Below the pieces are notes generated by a model. That model searched no databases, had not been told where the DNA came from, and worked only from the letters and a program-made list of their open reading frames with translations. Shown here one piece after another: positions 1 through 9,371 of a DNA stretch of 64,000 bases (positions within the stretch are counted from its first letter, which is position 1; every line of letters begins with the position of its first letter). The stretch is from Alphaproteobacteria bacterium HGW-Alphaproteobacteria-4 (GTDB taxonomy: Bacteria; Pseudomonadota; Alphaproteobacteria; Rhodobacterales; Rhodobacteraceae), in the NCBI GenBank assembly GCA_002842855.1, contig PHEE01000011.1, forward strand, positions 62,001 through 126,000, written 5' to 3'. Both the position numbers and the translations under genes were made by a program.

Positions 1-572
1 CGATTACGTCAGAGCTTGCGGGCACAACCCGCGATGTTATCGAGGTGCGTATGGATTTGGGCGGGCTGCCCGTGACGCTGCTTGACACGGCCGGGCTGCG
101 GGAAGCCGAAGGCGCGGTCGAGGCGATCGGCGTGGCGCGCGCTTTGCAGCGCGCGCGCGCTGCTGATTTGCGGGTGTTCTTGCTCGACGGCGGCGATGTA
201 CCGTTATTGGAGCCGTTGGCCGGCGATCTTTTGGTGCGCGGCAAGGCAGACCTGCGGCCGGGTGATGGCCTTGCGGTTTCCGGTGTCACAGGCGAGGGTA
301 TTGACGGCTTGGTGCAGGCGATTTCGGTGGAACTTGCGGGCCGAGCGATGTCGGCGGGTGTGATGACGCGTGATCGGCATCGGGCCGCAATGGCGGCGGC
401 GGTTGAGGCGCTTGCCTCGGCCGCGGTCGAGCTTGGGCGCGGCCCGGAGCGCGCGGAGTTTGCGGCGGAAGATATCGGGCGCGCGTTGCGTGCGCTCGAA
501 TCGCTTGTTGGGCGCGTCGATGTGGAGCATTTGCTGGATGACATCTTCGCCAGCTTCTGTATCGGCAAATGA
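1..572 (+). CDS. mnmE: tRNA uridine-5-carboxymethylaminomethyl modification GTPase MnmE (C-terminal part)
   Basis: The frame is open from the window edge, so only the C-terminal half is present. MnmE works with MnmG on wobble uridine (U34) of certain tRNAs. Visible GTPase motifs are the G2 loop TTRD and the G3 motif DTAG. The protein ends in FCIGK, the C-terminal Cys-x-Gly-Lys signature that reaches the active site. The usual G4 motif NKxD appears as GKAD, a degenerate form. The stop lies just before mnmG, the normal alphaproteobacterial order. Confidence 0.95.
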   Translation, partial: ITSELAGTTRDVIEVRMDLGGLPVTLLDTAGLREAEGAVEAIGVARALQRARAADLRVFLLDGGDVPLLEPLAGDLLVRGKADLRPGDGLAVSGVTGEGIDGLVQAISVELAGRAMSAGVMTRDRHRAAMAAAVEALASAAVELGRGPERAEFAAEDIGRALRALESLVGRVDVEHLLDDIFASFCIGK

Positions 573-575
573 GGG

Positions 576-2447
576 GTGTTTCACGTGAAACATTTTGATG
601 TGATCGTGGTGGGCGGCGGGCATGCGGGCGTCGAGGCAGCACATGCGGCGGCTCGTATGGGAGCCAAGACCGCTTTGGTTACCCAGCGGCGCGAGACAAT
701 TGGCGTGATGTCGTGCAATCCCGCTATCGGCGGGCTCGGCAAAGGGCACCTCGTACGCGAAGTTGATGCGCTCGACGGAGTCATGGCCCGTGCGGGAGAC
801 CTCGCCGGAATCCAGTTTCGGCTGCTTAATCGGCGCAAAGGGCCAGCGGTGCAGGGCCCGCGCGTGCAGGCAGACCGAAAGCTTTACCGGGCTGCGGTGC
901 AAGCCGCGATCGCGTCGCGGCCCGGGTTGATGGTTGTGGAAGGCGAAGTTGTTGATCTGTTTCTGATTTCGCACCGCGTTGGCGGCGTGACGCTGGCAGA
1001 TGGTGCCGTGTTGCGGGGTAGTGCGGTGGTGCTTACAACGGGCACCTTTCTGCGTGGTGTCATCCATATTGGAGGGCAAAGTCGGCCCGGCGGTCGCGTT
1101 GGTGATCTGCCCTCGAACAAACTCGCCGAGCGACTCGGCGCTCTCGAACTGCCGCTTGGCAGGTTAAAAACGGGCACACCGCCGCGCCTTGATGGGCGTA
1201 GCATTGATTGGGGCCTGCTTGAGACTCAGCCGGGGGACGAAGATCCGGTGATGCTTTCGTTTCTTAACCGTAAGCCATTCGTGCACCAGGTCGCTTGCGG
1301 AATTACGCACACCAACCCCGAAACGCATGAGATCATCCGCGCCAACCTCTCGAAGTCTGCAATGTATGGGGGCCACATCGAGGGCGTTGGGCCGCGCTAT
1401 TGCCCTTCGATTGAAGACAAGGTCGTGCGGTTTTCGGAAAAGGAGTCACACCAGATATTCCTGGAACCCGAAGGGCTGGATGAGCATGTAGTCTATCCAA
1501 ACGGCGTTTCGACCTCGTTGCCTGTTGAGGTGCAGGAGCAGTACATCCGGTCAATCAAGGGGCTTGAGTCTGCCGTCATCCTGCAGGCGGGCTACGCCAT
1601 CGAGTATGATTACATTGATCCGCGCGCGCTACGCCCTACATTGGAGCTCAAGGATTTGCAGGGGCTATTCCTCGCGGGCCAGATTAACGGAACCACAGGA
1701 TACGAAGAGGCAGCCGCGCAGGGGCTTGCCGCAGGCTTGAATGCCGCGTTGCTGGCGCGAGGCGAGGCCGGGTGGGGCTTTAGCCGAGCCGACAGCTACA
1801 TTGGCGTGATGATTGATGATTTGGTGACGCGTGGCGTCAGCGAGCCTTACCGCATGTTCACCTCGCGCGCGGAATTCAGGCTTTCGCTGCGCGCGGACAA
1901 TGCCGATCAGCGCCTGACGGGCGCGGGACGCAGGCTTGGGTGCGTGGGGGATGATCGCGCAAGGGCGTTTGACGCAAAGATGGAGGCGCTCGCGCGTGGG
2001 CGCGATGCGCTTGAAACGGCCACATTCACGCCGGGGGAGGCGAAGGCGCACGGGATAGCAGTCAACCAAGATGGGCAGCGCCGTTCGGCCTTTGGTCTGC
2101 TGGCCATGGCTGGGGTGGAGTTCTCTGATTTGGTGGCGGCGGTGCCTGATCTGGCGAACATCACGCCCGAGATTGCGCAGCAGCTGGCGCGTGATGCACT
2201 CTATGTGCATTACATTGACCGCCAGAGCGCCGAAGTCGAGGCCATCCGGCGCGACGAGGCCTGGGAGATTCCTGTTGGTTTCGACTATCTCGGGCTCTCG
2301 GGGCTTTCAACCGAGATCAAGGGAAAACTGTCAAAGGCGCGGCCGTTGACACTAGGGCAAGCGGCGCGAGTAGATGGGGTCACGCCCGCTGCGCTGGCGC
2401 TGCTATTGGCGAGGCTCAGGCAGGCGCGAAGGGCGAAAAGCGCATGA
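576..2447 (+). CDS. mnmG: tRNA uridine-5-carboxymethylaminomethyl modification enzyme MnmG (GidA)
   Basis: FAD-dependent partner of MnmE in tRNA U34 modification. The N-terminus carries the dinucleotide-binding motif VVGGGHAG, and the length of about 620 residues is normal. The longest form starts at GTG 576 and reads MFHVKHFD, which is the translation of the embedded parS site. The only good Shine-Dalgarno sequence, GAGGGG at 571-576, abuts that codon but sits 8 nt before the in-frame GTG at 585. Translation therefore more likely begins at 585 (inference). The 3' end overlaps rsmG by 4 nt. Confidence 0.96.
   Translation: MFHVKHFDVIVVGGGHAGVEAAHAAARMGAKTALVTQRRETIGVMSCNPAIGGLGKGHLVREVDALDGVMARAGDLAGIQFRLLNRRKGPAVQGPRVQADRKLYRAAVQAAIASRPGLMVVEGEVVDLFLISHRVGGVTLADGAVLRGSAVVLTTGTFLRGVIHIGGQSRPGGRVGDLPSNKLAERLGALELPLGRLKTGTPPRLDGRSIDWGLLETQPGDEDPVMLSFLNRKPFVHQVACGITHTNPETHEIIRANLSKSAMYGGHIEGVGPRYCPSIEDKVVRFSEKESHQIFLEPEGLDEHVVYPNGVSTSLPVEVQEQYIRSIKGLESAVILQAGYAIEYDYIDPRALRPTLELKDLQGLFLAGQINGTTGYEEAAAQGLAAGLNAALLARGEAGWGFSRADSYIGVMIDDLVTRGVSEPYRMFTSRAEFRLSLRADNADQRLTGAGRRLGCVGDDRARAFDAKMEALARGRDALETATFTPGEAKAHGIAVNQDGQRRSAFGLLAMAGVEFSDLVAAVPDLANITPEIAQQLARDALYVHYIDRQSAEVEAIRRDEAWEIPVGFDYLGLSGLSTEIKGKLSKARPLTLGQAARVDGVTPAALALLLARLRQARRAKSA
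577..592. other. parS: parS centromere site 1
   Basis: Perfect 16-bp palindrome TGTTTCACGTGAAACA, the consensus ParB-binding site of alphaproteobacteria. It overlaps the first codons of mnmG and is read as FHVKH. parA and parB lie 2.5 kb downstream, so it is expected to nucleate ParB for origin segregation. Confidence 0.93.
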
Positions 2448-3076
2448 CTGCCGACCCGGATCGCACCTCGCTTCAACGTGTCACCGGTGTTTCACGTGAA
2501 ACAATGGAGCGCCTGGATCAATACGCGGAATTGCTGCGCAAATGGAACCCCGCCATAAATCTGGTGTCCAAAGCCACGGTTGCCGCCATCTGGAAGCGCC
2601 ACTTCATCGATTCCGCCCAGGTTTTCAACATCGCGGCGCCGCGCAGCGGATTATGGGCCGATCTTGGTAGCGGCGCCGGTTTCCCGGGTCTGGTCGTGGC
2701 GATTCTGGCGGCGGAGTTGGCGCCGGACCTTTCGGTGGTCCTTTTGGAAAGCGACCTCCGCAAGGCCGCGTTTCTTGCGACGGTGGCACGAAATACCGGG
2801 GTCCGTGTGCGCGTGAGCACGGACCGCATAGAGGCCGCCCCGCCCCTTGGCGCGCGCTACCTGAGTGCACGCGCGCTGGCGCCGCTTCCGGGTCTGCTTC
2901 AGCACGTCGAGCGCCATCTCTTGCACGAAGGCACCGCCTATTTCAGCAAGGGCAAAGGCTGGAAAGACGAAATCTCGAACGCGCAGAAGAATTGGCGCTT
3001 TGAAGCCACCGCGCACCCGAGTAAGACAGAAGAAAATTCGGCAATACTGGAAATCAAAGGAGTTGCCCGTGCCTGA
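2444..3076 (+). CDS. rsmG: 16S rRNA (guanine-N7)-methyltransferase RsmG (GidB)
   Basis: SAM-dependent methyltransferase that modifies G527 (E. coli numbering) of 16S rRNA; loss gives low-level streptomycin resistance in other bacteria. The SAM-binding motif [10 protein letters not shown] is visible near residue 70. The 210-residue length is standard. The ATG overlaps the mnmG stop by 4 nt, indicating translational coupling. The N-terminal segment VSRET is the translation of the second parS site. Confidence 0.96.
   Translation: MTADPDRTSLQRVTGVSRETMERLDQYAELLRKWNPAINLVSKATVAAIWKRHFIDSAQVFNIAAPRSGLWADLGSGAGFPGLVVAILAAELAPDLSVVLLESDLRKAAFLATVARNTGVRVRVSTDRIEAAPPLGARYLSARALAPLPGLLQHVERHLLHEGTAYFSKGKGWKDEISNAQKNWRFEATAHPSKTEENSAILEIKGVARA
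2488..2503. other. parS: parS centromere site 2
   Basis: Second perfect copy of the 16-bp palindrome TGTTTCACGTGAAACA, lying inside rsmG in a different reading phase from site 1 (here read as VSRET). It lies 580 bp upstream of parA. Confidence 0.93.
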
Positions 3077-3889
3077 CCCGACGCGCCCACGCGGACCGCG
3101 CATCATCGCCGTGGCAAACCAGAAGGGCGGGGTCGGAAAAACCACGACCGCAATAAATCTTGCGGCCTCGCTGGCAGAGCACGGCGAAAAGGTGCTGCTC
3201 GTCGATCTCGATCCTCAAGGCAACGCTTCGACAGGTTTGGGCATCGAGCCGGGGGCGCGGCGCGCGACGACCTACGACCTTCTGCTTGATGATGTTCCGA
3301 TCGCGGATGTGCTTGTTCAAACAGCGGTTTCTGGCGTCTGGCTTTCACCCGCCACCACCGATCTTTCGTCGGCAGACATGGAGCTTGTTGCAAATGAAAA
3401 GCGAAGTTTCCTGTTGCACGACGCGCTTCGCCAGCCCGCGCTCGACCGCTTTGCCTTCAATTACATTCTGATCGATTGCCCGCCTTCGCTTAGCCTTCTC
3501 ACGGTCAATGCGCTGGTCGCGGCCCATTCGGTTCTGGTCCCGCTGCAAGCCGAGTTTTTTGCGCTTGAAGGGCTGTCTCAGCTCATGTTGACCATCCGAG
3601 AGGTGCGCCAGACCGCCAACGCAGCGCTGCGAATCGAAGGTGTGGTGCTGACGATGTACGACGTGCGCAATAATCTTTCGCAGCAGGTCGAAGCAGACGC
3701 GCGCGCGACTCTGGGCGACCTGGTGTACCGCACCATGATACCCCGAAATGTCCGCATATCCGAGGCGCCGTCGCATGCGCTGCCGGTGCTTGCCTATGAT
3801 TCGGCGTCCAAAGGCAGCGTCGCCTATCGCGCGCTTGCGACTGAACTTCTCGCGCGGCACGCACCCGTTCGGGCGGAAAGGGTAAAGAT

Positions 3890-3893
<4 letters not shown>
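3069..3893 (+). CDS. parA: Chromosome partitioning ATPase ParA (Soj)
   Basis: Walker-type ATPase that moves ParB-parS complexes to segregate replication origins. The N-terminus carries the deviant Walker A motif KGGVGKTTT, followed by DLDPQGNAS. The chosen start is GTG 3069, preceded by AAAGGAG with 6 nt spacing, giving 274 residues. The open frame extends further upstream into rsmG, but that part is the out-of-frame reading of rsmG. It overlaps rsmG by 8 nt and parB by 4 nt, so rsmG-parA-parB form one operon. Confidence 0.95.
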
Positions 3894-4783
<890 letters not shown>

Positions 4784-4789
4784 AAGGCT

Positions 4790-5944
4790 CTAAACTAGCA
4801 GATCGCGCAGAATCGCGTTCAGAATTGGGCGACCTGCGGTTGTTGCCCGGAGTCTGGTTCCCAAGACATCGACCAGACCAAGCTCCTGAAGCCGATCCAG
4901 CGCGGCCTCCGGCAGCGTCGCCCCCGAAACAGATGCGTAGCGGGCAGTATCGACACCCTCACCAAGACGAAGCCCCATCAACAACAGTTCCGACCCCTGG
5001 TCGCGCGCACGCAACGCTTCGCGCGGCAGTTCCCCGGGTTGACCGGATTCAACAAGATCAAGCCAGCTGGCGGGCGCGCGCGGCGCCTCGGTCGCCCAAC
5101 GCGCGCCTGCAATCGTAAGGCGGCCGTGCGCGCCCGGTCCGATGCCCGCGTAATCGCCGTACCGCCAATATATCAGGTTGTGGCGGCTTTCCTGCCCGGG
5201 TCGGGCGTGGTTGGAAACCTCATAGGCTGGAAGCCCCGCCGCAGCGCAAATATCCTGTGTTGCCATATACATATCGGCGGCATCGTCGTCTTGCGGCAGG
5301 CCCTTAAGCTTGCCTGCGGCGTGCCGCGCACCAAACACGGTGCCTTCCTCAACGGTCAGTTGATAAAGCGAGAAGTGGTCCACCGCCATCGACAGCGCCT
5401 CACGCAACTCAAGCCTCCATTCGGCAAGCGTCTGGTCCTGCCGGGCGTAGATCAGATCGAAGCTCACGCGCCCGATGGCCAAGCGTGCAATGTCGAACGC
5501 GGCGCGGGCCTCGGCGACCGAGTGCATCCGCCCAAGCCGGCGCAAGTCGGTGTCGTTTAGCGCCTGAACCCCCATGGAAAGCCGGTTCACCCCGGCCTCG
5601 GCATATCCCCGAAACCGCCCCGATTCGACGCTACCGGGGTTGGCCTCAAGCGTCACCTCCAGGTCGTTTGCCATCACCCATGTCTCGCGCACGCGGTCCA
5701 GCACGTCGCTCACGATCTCCGGATCCATCAGCGAAGGTGTGCCCCCGCCAAAGAAAACCGTGTTGAGCACCCTTCCGCGGGTCTCGGCACCGATCCGGTC
5801 AATTTCAGCCAAATAGGCTCCAAGCCAGCGTTTCTGGTCAATCTTTGCTGCGACATGGCTGTTGAAATCGCAATAGGGGCACTTCGATGCGCAAAATGGC
5901 CAATGGATGTAAAGCCCAAAGCCCCCGTGCTGCCAGTCCTCCAT
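4790..5944 (-). CDS. hemW: HemW-type radical SAM protein (heme chaperone, HemN-like)
   Basis: Radical SAM protein with the motif CASKCPYCDF, which is CxxxCxxC without the fourth cysteine found in oxygen-independent coproporphyrinogen oxidase HemN. That points to HemW, a heme chaperone, although such genes are often labelled HemN. The length of 384 residues fits. It follows the rdgB-ridA gene by 3 nt, in the run rph-rdgB/ridA-hemW. Confidence 0.92.
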   Translation of the reverse strand: MEDWQHGGFGLYIHWPFCASKCPYCDFNSHVAAKIDQKRWLGAYLAEIDRIGAETRGRVLNTVFFGGGTPSLMDPEIVSDVLDRVRETWVMANDLEVTLEANPGSVESGRFRGYAEAGVNRLSMGVQALNDTDLRRLGRMHSVAEARAAFDIARLAIGRVSFDLIYARQDQTLAEWRLELREALSMAVDHFSLYQLTVEEGTVFGARHAAGKLKGLPQDDDAADMYMATQDICAAAGLPAYEVSNHARPGQESRHNLIYWRYGDYAGIGPGAHGRLTIAGARWATEAPRAPASWLDLVESGQPGELPREALRARDQGSELLLMGLRLGEGVDTARYASVSGATLPEAALDRLQELGLVDVLGTRLRATTAGRPILNAILRDLLV

Positions 5945-5947
5945 CGA

Positions 5948-6931
5948 TCAGCCCTTAAACGCCGTGACTTCGATCTCCACCTTCATCTCGGGGCGGATCA
6001 ATCCTGCGACCACCATGGTTGCGGCGGGCCGGATGTCGCCCAATGCTTCGTTCAGCGCTGGCGCAAGCGCTTCAACCAGCGCTGCATCGGTCACGGTATA
6101 TTGCACCCGGACGATGTCGGCCAACTCGAAGCCGCCTTGCTTCAACGCCCAGCCGATCGTGGCAAAGCAGTTTCGGGCCTGGGCGGCGATGTCGTCCGGC
6201 ATGGTCATCGTGGCGTAATCGTAGCCGGTCACGCCGGAAACAAAGCACCAGGGCCCCTTTACCACCGCTCGGCTGTAGCTCATGGCTGCCTCAAAAGGCG
6301 AACCGGTCGAGATTCGCTGCATCTTGCCCCCCAGGCATTTCATAAGTTTGGCAAATGCGTCGGCCCGATGGCTGATCTTGTTTTTGAGCGCAGGGTCCAT
6401 CTCCGCAAATGTGATCACATGACCCTCGGGCACGAACATCGGGTCATAGCCGTGCCCCTGCGCACCGCGCATCGGCCAAATAACCTCGCCCTCGCACTTG
6501 CCCTCGAACACCTCTTCGTGCCCATCCGGCCAAGCTAGCACCAGTGTGCTGCGAAACCGGGCCTTGCGCGGGAATGGCGCCGAAACAGCCTCTAACTCGG
6601 CCCAGGTTCGCGCCATCGCCCGCACAAAATCGCGCCCCACAGGGGTTTGCGCCCAATCCGCAGTATAAACGCCCGGCGCGCCGCCAAGCCCGTCAACCTC
6701 GATCCCGCTATCATCGGCAAGCGCAGGAAGTCCGGTCGCCTTTGCTGCAGCATGCGCCTTGATCCGCGCGTTTCCGATGAAGGTGCTTTCGGTCTCCTCG
6801 GGCTCGGGCAACCCCAACTCGGCCCCGCCGACACAGGCAATCCCAAGCGGAGCGAGCATCGAACGCATCTCCTCGAGTTTGCCGGCATTGTGCGTGGCCA
6901 CCAGCAGACGGCTGCCCGTGAAGCGCCTCAT
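5948..6931 (-). CDS. rdgB: Fusion of RdgB (XTP/dITP diphosphatase) and a RidA-family domain
   Basis: Residues 1-203 are a complete RdgB/HAM1 pyrophosphatase that clears non-canonical purine triphosphates: THNAGK near the N-terminus, DDSGIEVD, and GHGYDPMF before the closing [10 protein letters not shown]. Residues 204-327 are a complete RidA/YjgF-family domain starting at an internal Met. In the RidA part the usual catalytic segment PARS reads PAAT, so the deaminase arginine is absent. The two parts join at a run of six G (sense strand; 6327-6332). A one-base change there would separate them, so either a true fusion or a homopolymer indel is possible. It overlaps rph by 4 nt. Confidence 0.88.
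   Translation of the reverse strand: MRRFTGSRLLVATHNAGKLEEMRSMLAPLGIACVGGAELGLPEPEETESTFIGNARIKAHAAAKATGLPALADDSGIEVDGLGGAPGVYTADWAQTPVGRDFVRAMARTWAELEAVSAPFPRKARFRSTLVLAWPDGHEEVFEGKCEGEVIWPMRGAQGHGYDPMFVPEGHVITFAEMDPALKNKISHRADAFAKLMKCLGGKMQRISTGSPFEAAMSYSRAVVKGPWCFVSGVTGYDYATMTMPDDIAAQARNCFATIGWALKQGGFELADIVRVQYTVTDAALVEALAPALNEALGDIRPAATMVVAGLIRPEMKVEIEVTAFKG
6582..6595 (+). repeat. Copy of recurrent RAAACAGNCTCTAW motif
   Basis: GAAACAGCCTCTAA inside rdgB. In the sense direction it reads TTAGAGGCTGTTTC and uses the codon TTA, rare in a GC-rich genome. Confidence 0.55.
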
Positions 6932-7641
6932 GCCAGCGCCGCCTTTTGGGCCGAAACCAGCGCCGCGCCCCCGAGTTCGGCCAGGTCGAGCAACTTGCCC
7001 ATCTCGTCGCGCGAAAAAGTTGCTCCTTCGGCTGACATCTGCACTTCGACAAGGCGCCCGCGCCCGGTAAGAATGAAATTGCCATCGGTGCCCGCCTCGC
7101 TGTCTTCGGCATAGTCGAGATCAAGCAGCGGTTGGCCCGCATAGATCCCGCACGAAACAGCGACAACGTGATCAACCAGCGGGTCCGAGGTGATCGCACC
7201 GGTCTTCAGAAGCGCGTTCACCGCCATCCGAAGCGCCACCCAGCCGCCGGTGATCGACGCGCAACGGGTGCCACCATCGGCCTGAATCACATCGCAGTCG
7301 ATCACGATCTGACGCTCTCCAAGCGCCCTCCGGTCAACCCCGGCGCGCAGCGCGCGGCCAATAAGGCGTTGAATTTCTTGTGTTCGTCCAGTCTGCTTGC
7401 CCGCCGCAGCCTCGCGCCGATTGCGCGAGTTCGTGGCGCGCGGCAACATGCCGTATTCGGCCGTCACCCAGCCCAGCCCCGACCCTTTCAAAAACTGCGG
7501 CGCCTTGTCCTCAATCGTGGCAGAGCAAAGCACATGGGTTCCGCCAGCCTTGATCAGGCACGAACCCTCGGCGTGACGCATCACCCCCGGCTCAATGACG
7601 ATCGGGCGCATTTCGTCCAAGTTTCGGCCAGAGGGGCGCAT
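6928..7641 (-). CDS. rph: Ribonuclease PH
   Basis: Phosphorolytic 3'-5' exoribonuclease that trims tRNA 3' ends. The chosen start is ATG 7641 (MRPSGRN), with AGGA placed just upstream; the open frame continues 35 codons further but that part has no family similarity. Hallmarks are SRNRRE-type residues near position 85, GGTRCASI and DLDYAEDS. The length of 237 residues is standard. It is divergent from hrcA across about 110 nt and heads rph-rdgB/ridA-hemW. Confidence 0.95.
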   Translation of the reverse strand: MRPSGRNLDEMRPIVIEPGVMRHAEGSCLIKAGGTHVLCSATIEDKAPQFLKGSGLGWVTAEYGMLPRATNSRNRREAAAGKQTGRTQEIQRLIGRALRAGVDRRALGERQIVIDCDVIQADGGTRCASITGGWVALRMAVNALLKTGAITSDPLVDHVVAVSCGIYAGQPLLDLDYAEDSEAGTDGNFILTGRGRLVEVQMSAEGATFSRDEMGKLLDLAELGGAALVSAQKAALA

Positions 7642-7750
7642 GGGTTGTCCTTTCCTGTTGCCCGGCCAATTACAGGCCCACCCTGCTTTGATGCAACCCC
7701 GATTGACGCGCCGCCGCCCTGCACCTACCTCGGGCGTAAGGAGCACGCCG

Positions 7751-8815
7751 ATGTCAGACGCAACCCTACTGCTTTCCGAGATGAACGACCGATCCCGCGA
7801 AGTTTTTCGGCGCGTGGTAGAGGCCTATCTTGACACCGGCGAGCCGGTCGGTTCGCGCACGCTCGCCCGATCGCTCAGCGAAAAGGTTTCGGCGGCGACC
7901 GTGCGCAATGTGATGCAGGACCTCGAATTCATGGGGCTGCTCGAGAGTCCGCACATTTCGGCAGGCAGGGTTCCGACACAGGCGGGACTACGGATCTTTG
8001 TCGACGGACTGATGGAGGTTGCACAGGTAACGGTCGCAGATCGCGAGATGATTGACGCCACGCTTGGCTCCAACGAGCCCGGCGTTGGCGCCCGCCTTGA
8101 CCGGGTCGGATCGGTCCTTTCGGCCATCACACGCGGCGCGAGCCTTGTTCTTACACCCAAGCGCGAAGCTCCAATCCGCCACATCGAATTTGTCAGCCTG
8201 GCTGCTGATCGTGCGCTTGTGGTGTTGGTTTTTGCCGATGGACAAGTGGAAAACCGCGTATTCACCCCGCCGCGCGGCCAAACCCCTTCATCCATGCGGG
8301 AAGCGGCCAACTTTCTAAACGCGATGGCAGAAGGCCGCACGATTTCCGAGTTGCGGGCTTACATCGCGCGCGAAATCGCACAGCGTCGGCAAGAACTCGA
8401 CATATTGGCGCGCGAAATGGTCGAAAGCGGGTTGGCGCTATGGGAAAACGCAGGTGAGCAACACGAACGGCTCATCGTGCGCGGTCGCGCCAATCTGATC
8501 GACGCGGATGCCGACGACCTTGATCGCGTGCGCAGCCTGTTTGACGAGCTTGAGCGCAAGCGCGACATCGTCGAGTTTCTCGACCTGGCCGAGGGCGGTG
8601 CCGGTGTGCGCATTTTTATTGGCTCCGAGAACAAGCTTTTCTCACTTTCGGGTTCCTCTCTGGTGGTCTCTCCTTATATGAACGCTGACCGAAAGATTAT
8701 CGGCGCTGTGGGTGTGATCGGGCCAACGCGGCTCAACTACGCGCGCATCGTGCCAATTGTAGACTATACGGCGCAACTGGTCGGGCGAATACTTTCTGAC
8801 CGGGGCAAGGGGTAA
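7751..8815 (+). CDS. hrcA: Heat-inducible transcriptional repressor HrcA
   Basis: Repressor of class I heat-shock genes that binds CIRCE elements. The N-terminal winged helix-turn-helix (about residues 1-80) includes the [13 protein letters not shown] recognition segment. The start ATG 7751 has AAGGAG 7 nt upstream, giving 354 residues. It is followed 4 nt later by grpE, the usual pairing. I saw no CIRCE repeat (TTAGCACTC-N9-GAGTGCTAA) upstream of it or grpE, so its operators must lie elsewhere, probably at groESL. Confidence 0.95.
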   Translation: MSDATLLLSEMNDRSREVFRRVVEAYLDTGEPVGSRTLARSLSEKVSAATVRNVMQDLEFMGLLESPHISAGRVPTQAGLRIFVDGLMEVAQVTVADREMIDATLGSNEPGVGARLDRVGSVLSAITRGASLVLTPKREAPIRHIEFVSLAADRALVVLVFADGQVENRVFTPPRGQTPSSMREAANFLNAMAEGRTISELRAYIAREIAQRRQELDILAREMVESGLALWENAGEQHERLIVRGRANLIDADADDLDRVRSLFDELERKRDIVEFLDLAEGGAGVRIFIGSENKLFSLSGSSLVVSPYMNADRKIIGAVGVIGPTRLNYARIVPIVDYTAQLVGRILSDRGKG

Positions 8816-8819
8816 GTAG

Positions 8820-9359
8820 ATGAGCGAGATGAAAAAAGACGAGATTGCCGAAGATCAGGCCCAGATCGGTGATGATTTTGATGGCGCTGCCGCCGAAATT
8901 GAGGCGCTGCGCACCGAGCGCGACGACATGCGCGACCGCTTTATTCGCGCCCTCGCGGATGCCGAGAACATGCGCAAGCGCGCCGAACGCGACCGCCGCG
9001 AGGCTGAGCAGTACGGGGGCACCAAGCTCGCGCGCGACCTGCTTCCGGTCTATGATGCGCTTCGCCGTGCGCTTGACGTGGCAACCGATGAGCAGCGCGC
9101 CGCTGCAGCGGCGCTGATCGAGGGCGTCGAGCTGACGTTGCGAGAATTGATCAATGTTTTCGGCAAGCACGGAATGGAGCCGATCGTGCCGCAACCAGGC
9201 GACGCCTTCGACCCGGCGCAACATCAGGCAATGTTTGAGGCCCCGCTGCCCGGCACGAAAGCGGGCGACATCATTCAGGTGATGTCCGAGGGCTTCATGT
9301 TGCATGACCGTCTGTTGCGCCCGGCGCAGGTCGGCGTTTCCTCAACGCCAAAGTCGTAA
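8820..9359 (+). CDS. grpE: Nucleotide exchange factor GrpE
   Basis: Co-chaperone that releases ADP from DnaK. The N-terminal half is a charged coiled coil (about residues 20-80, including RERDDMRDR-like heptads and NMRKRAERDRR). The C-terminal half is the DnaK-binding beta domain with GMEPI and PGDAFDP. The length of 179 residues is normal. It is probably cotranscribed with hrcA. Its stop is 8 nt from the convergent mutS stop. Confidence 0.95.
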   Translation: MSEMKKDEIAEDQAQIGDDFDGAAAEIEALRTERDDMRDRFIRALADAENMRKRAERDRREAEQYGGTKLARDLLPVYDALRRALDVATDEQRAAAAALIEGVELTLRELINVFGKHGMEPIVPQPGDAFDPAQHQAMFEAPLPGTKAGDIIQVMSEGFMLHDRLLRPAQVGVSSTPKS

Positions 9360-9371
9360 AACAGGCTCTAT
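9358..9371 (+). repeat. Copy of recurrent RAAACAGNCTCTAW motif
   Basis: AAAACAGGCTCTAT spanning the grpE stop, the 8-nt convergent gap and the mutS stop. One of five copies in the window (see findings). Confidence 0.55.

Noticed and set aside
7642-7750. Search for a CIRCE operator before hrcA
   Set aside because: No TTAGCACTC-N9-GAGTGCTAA-like repeat seen; also none before grpE.
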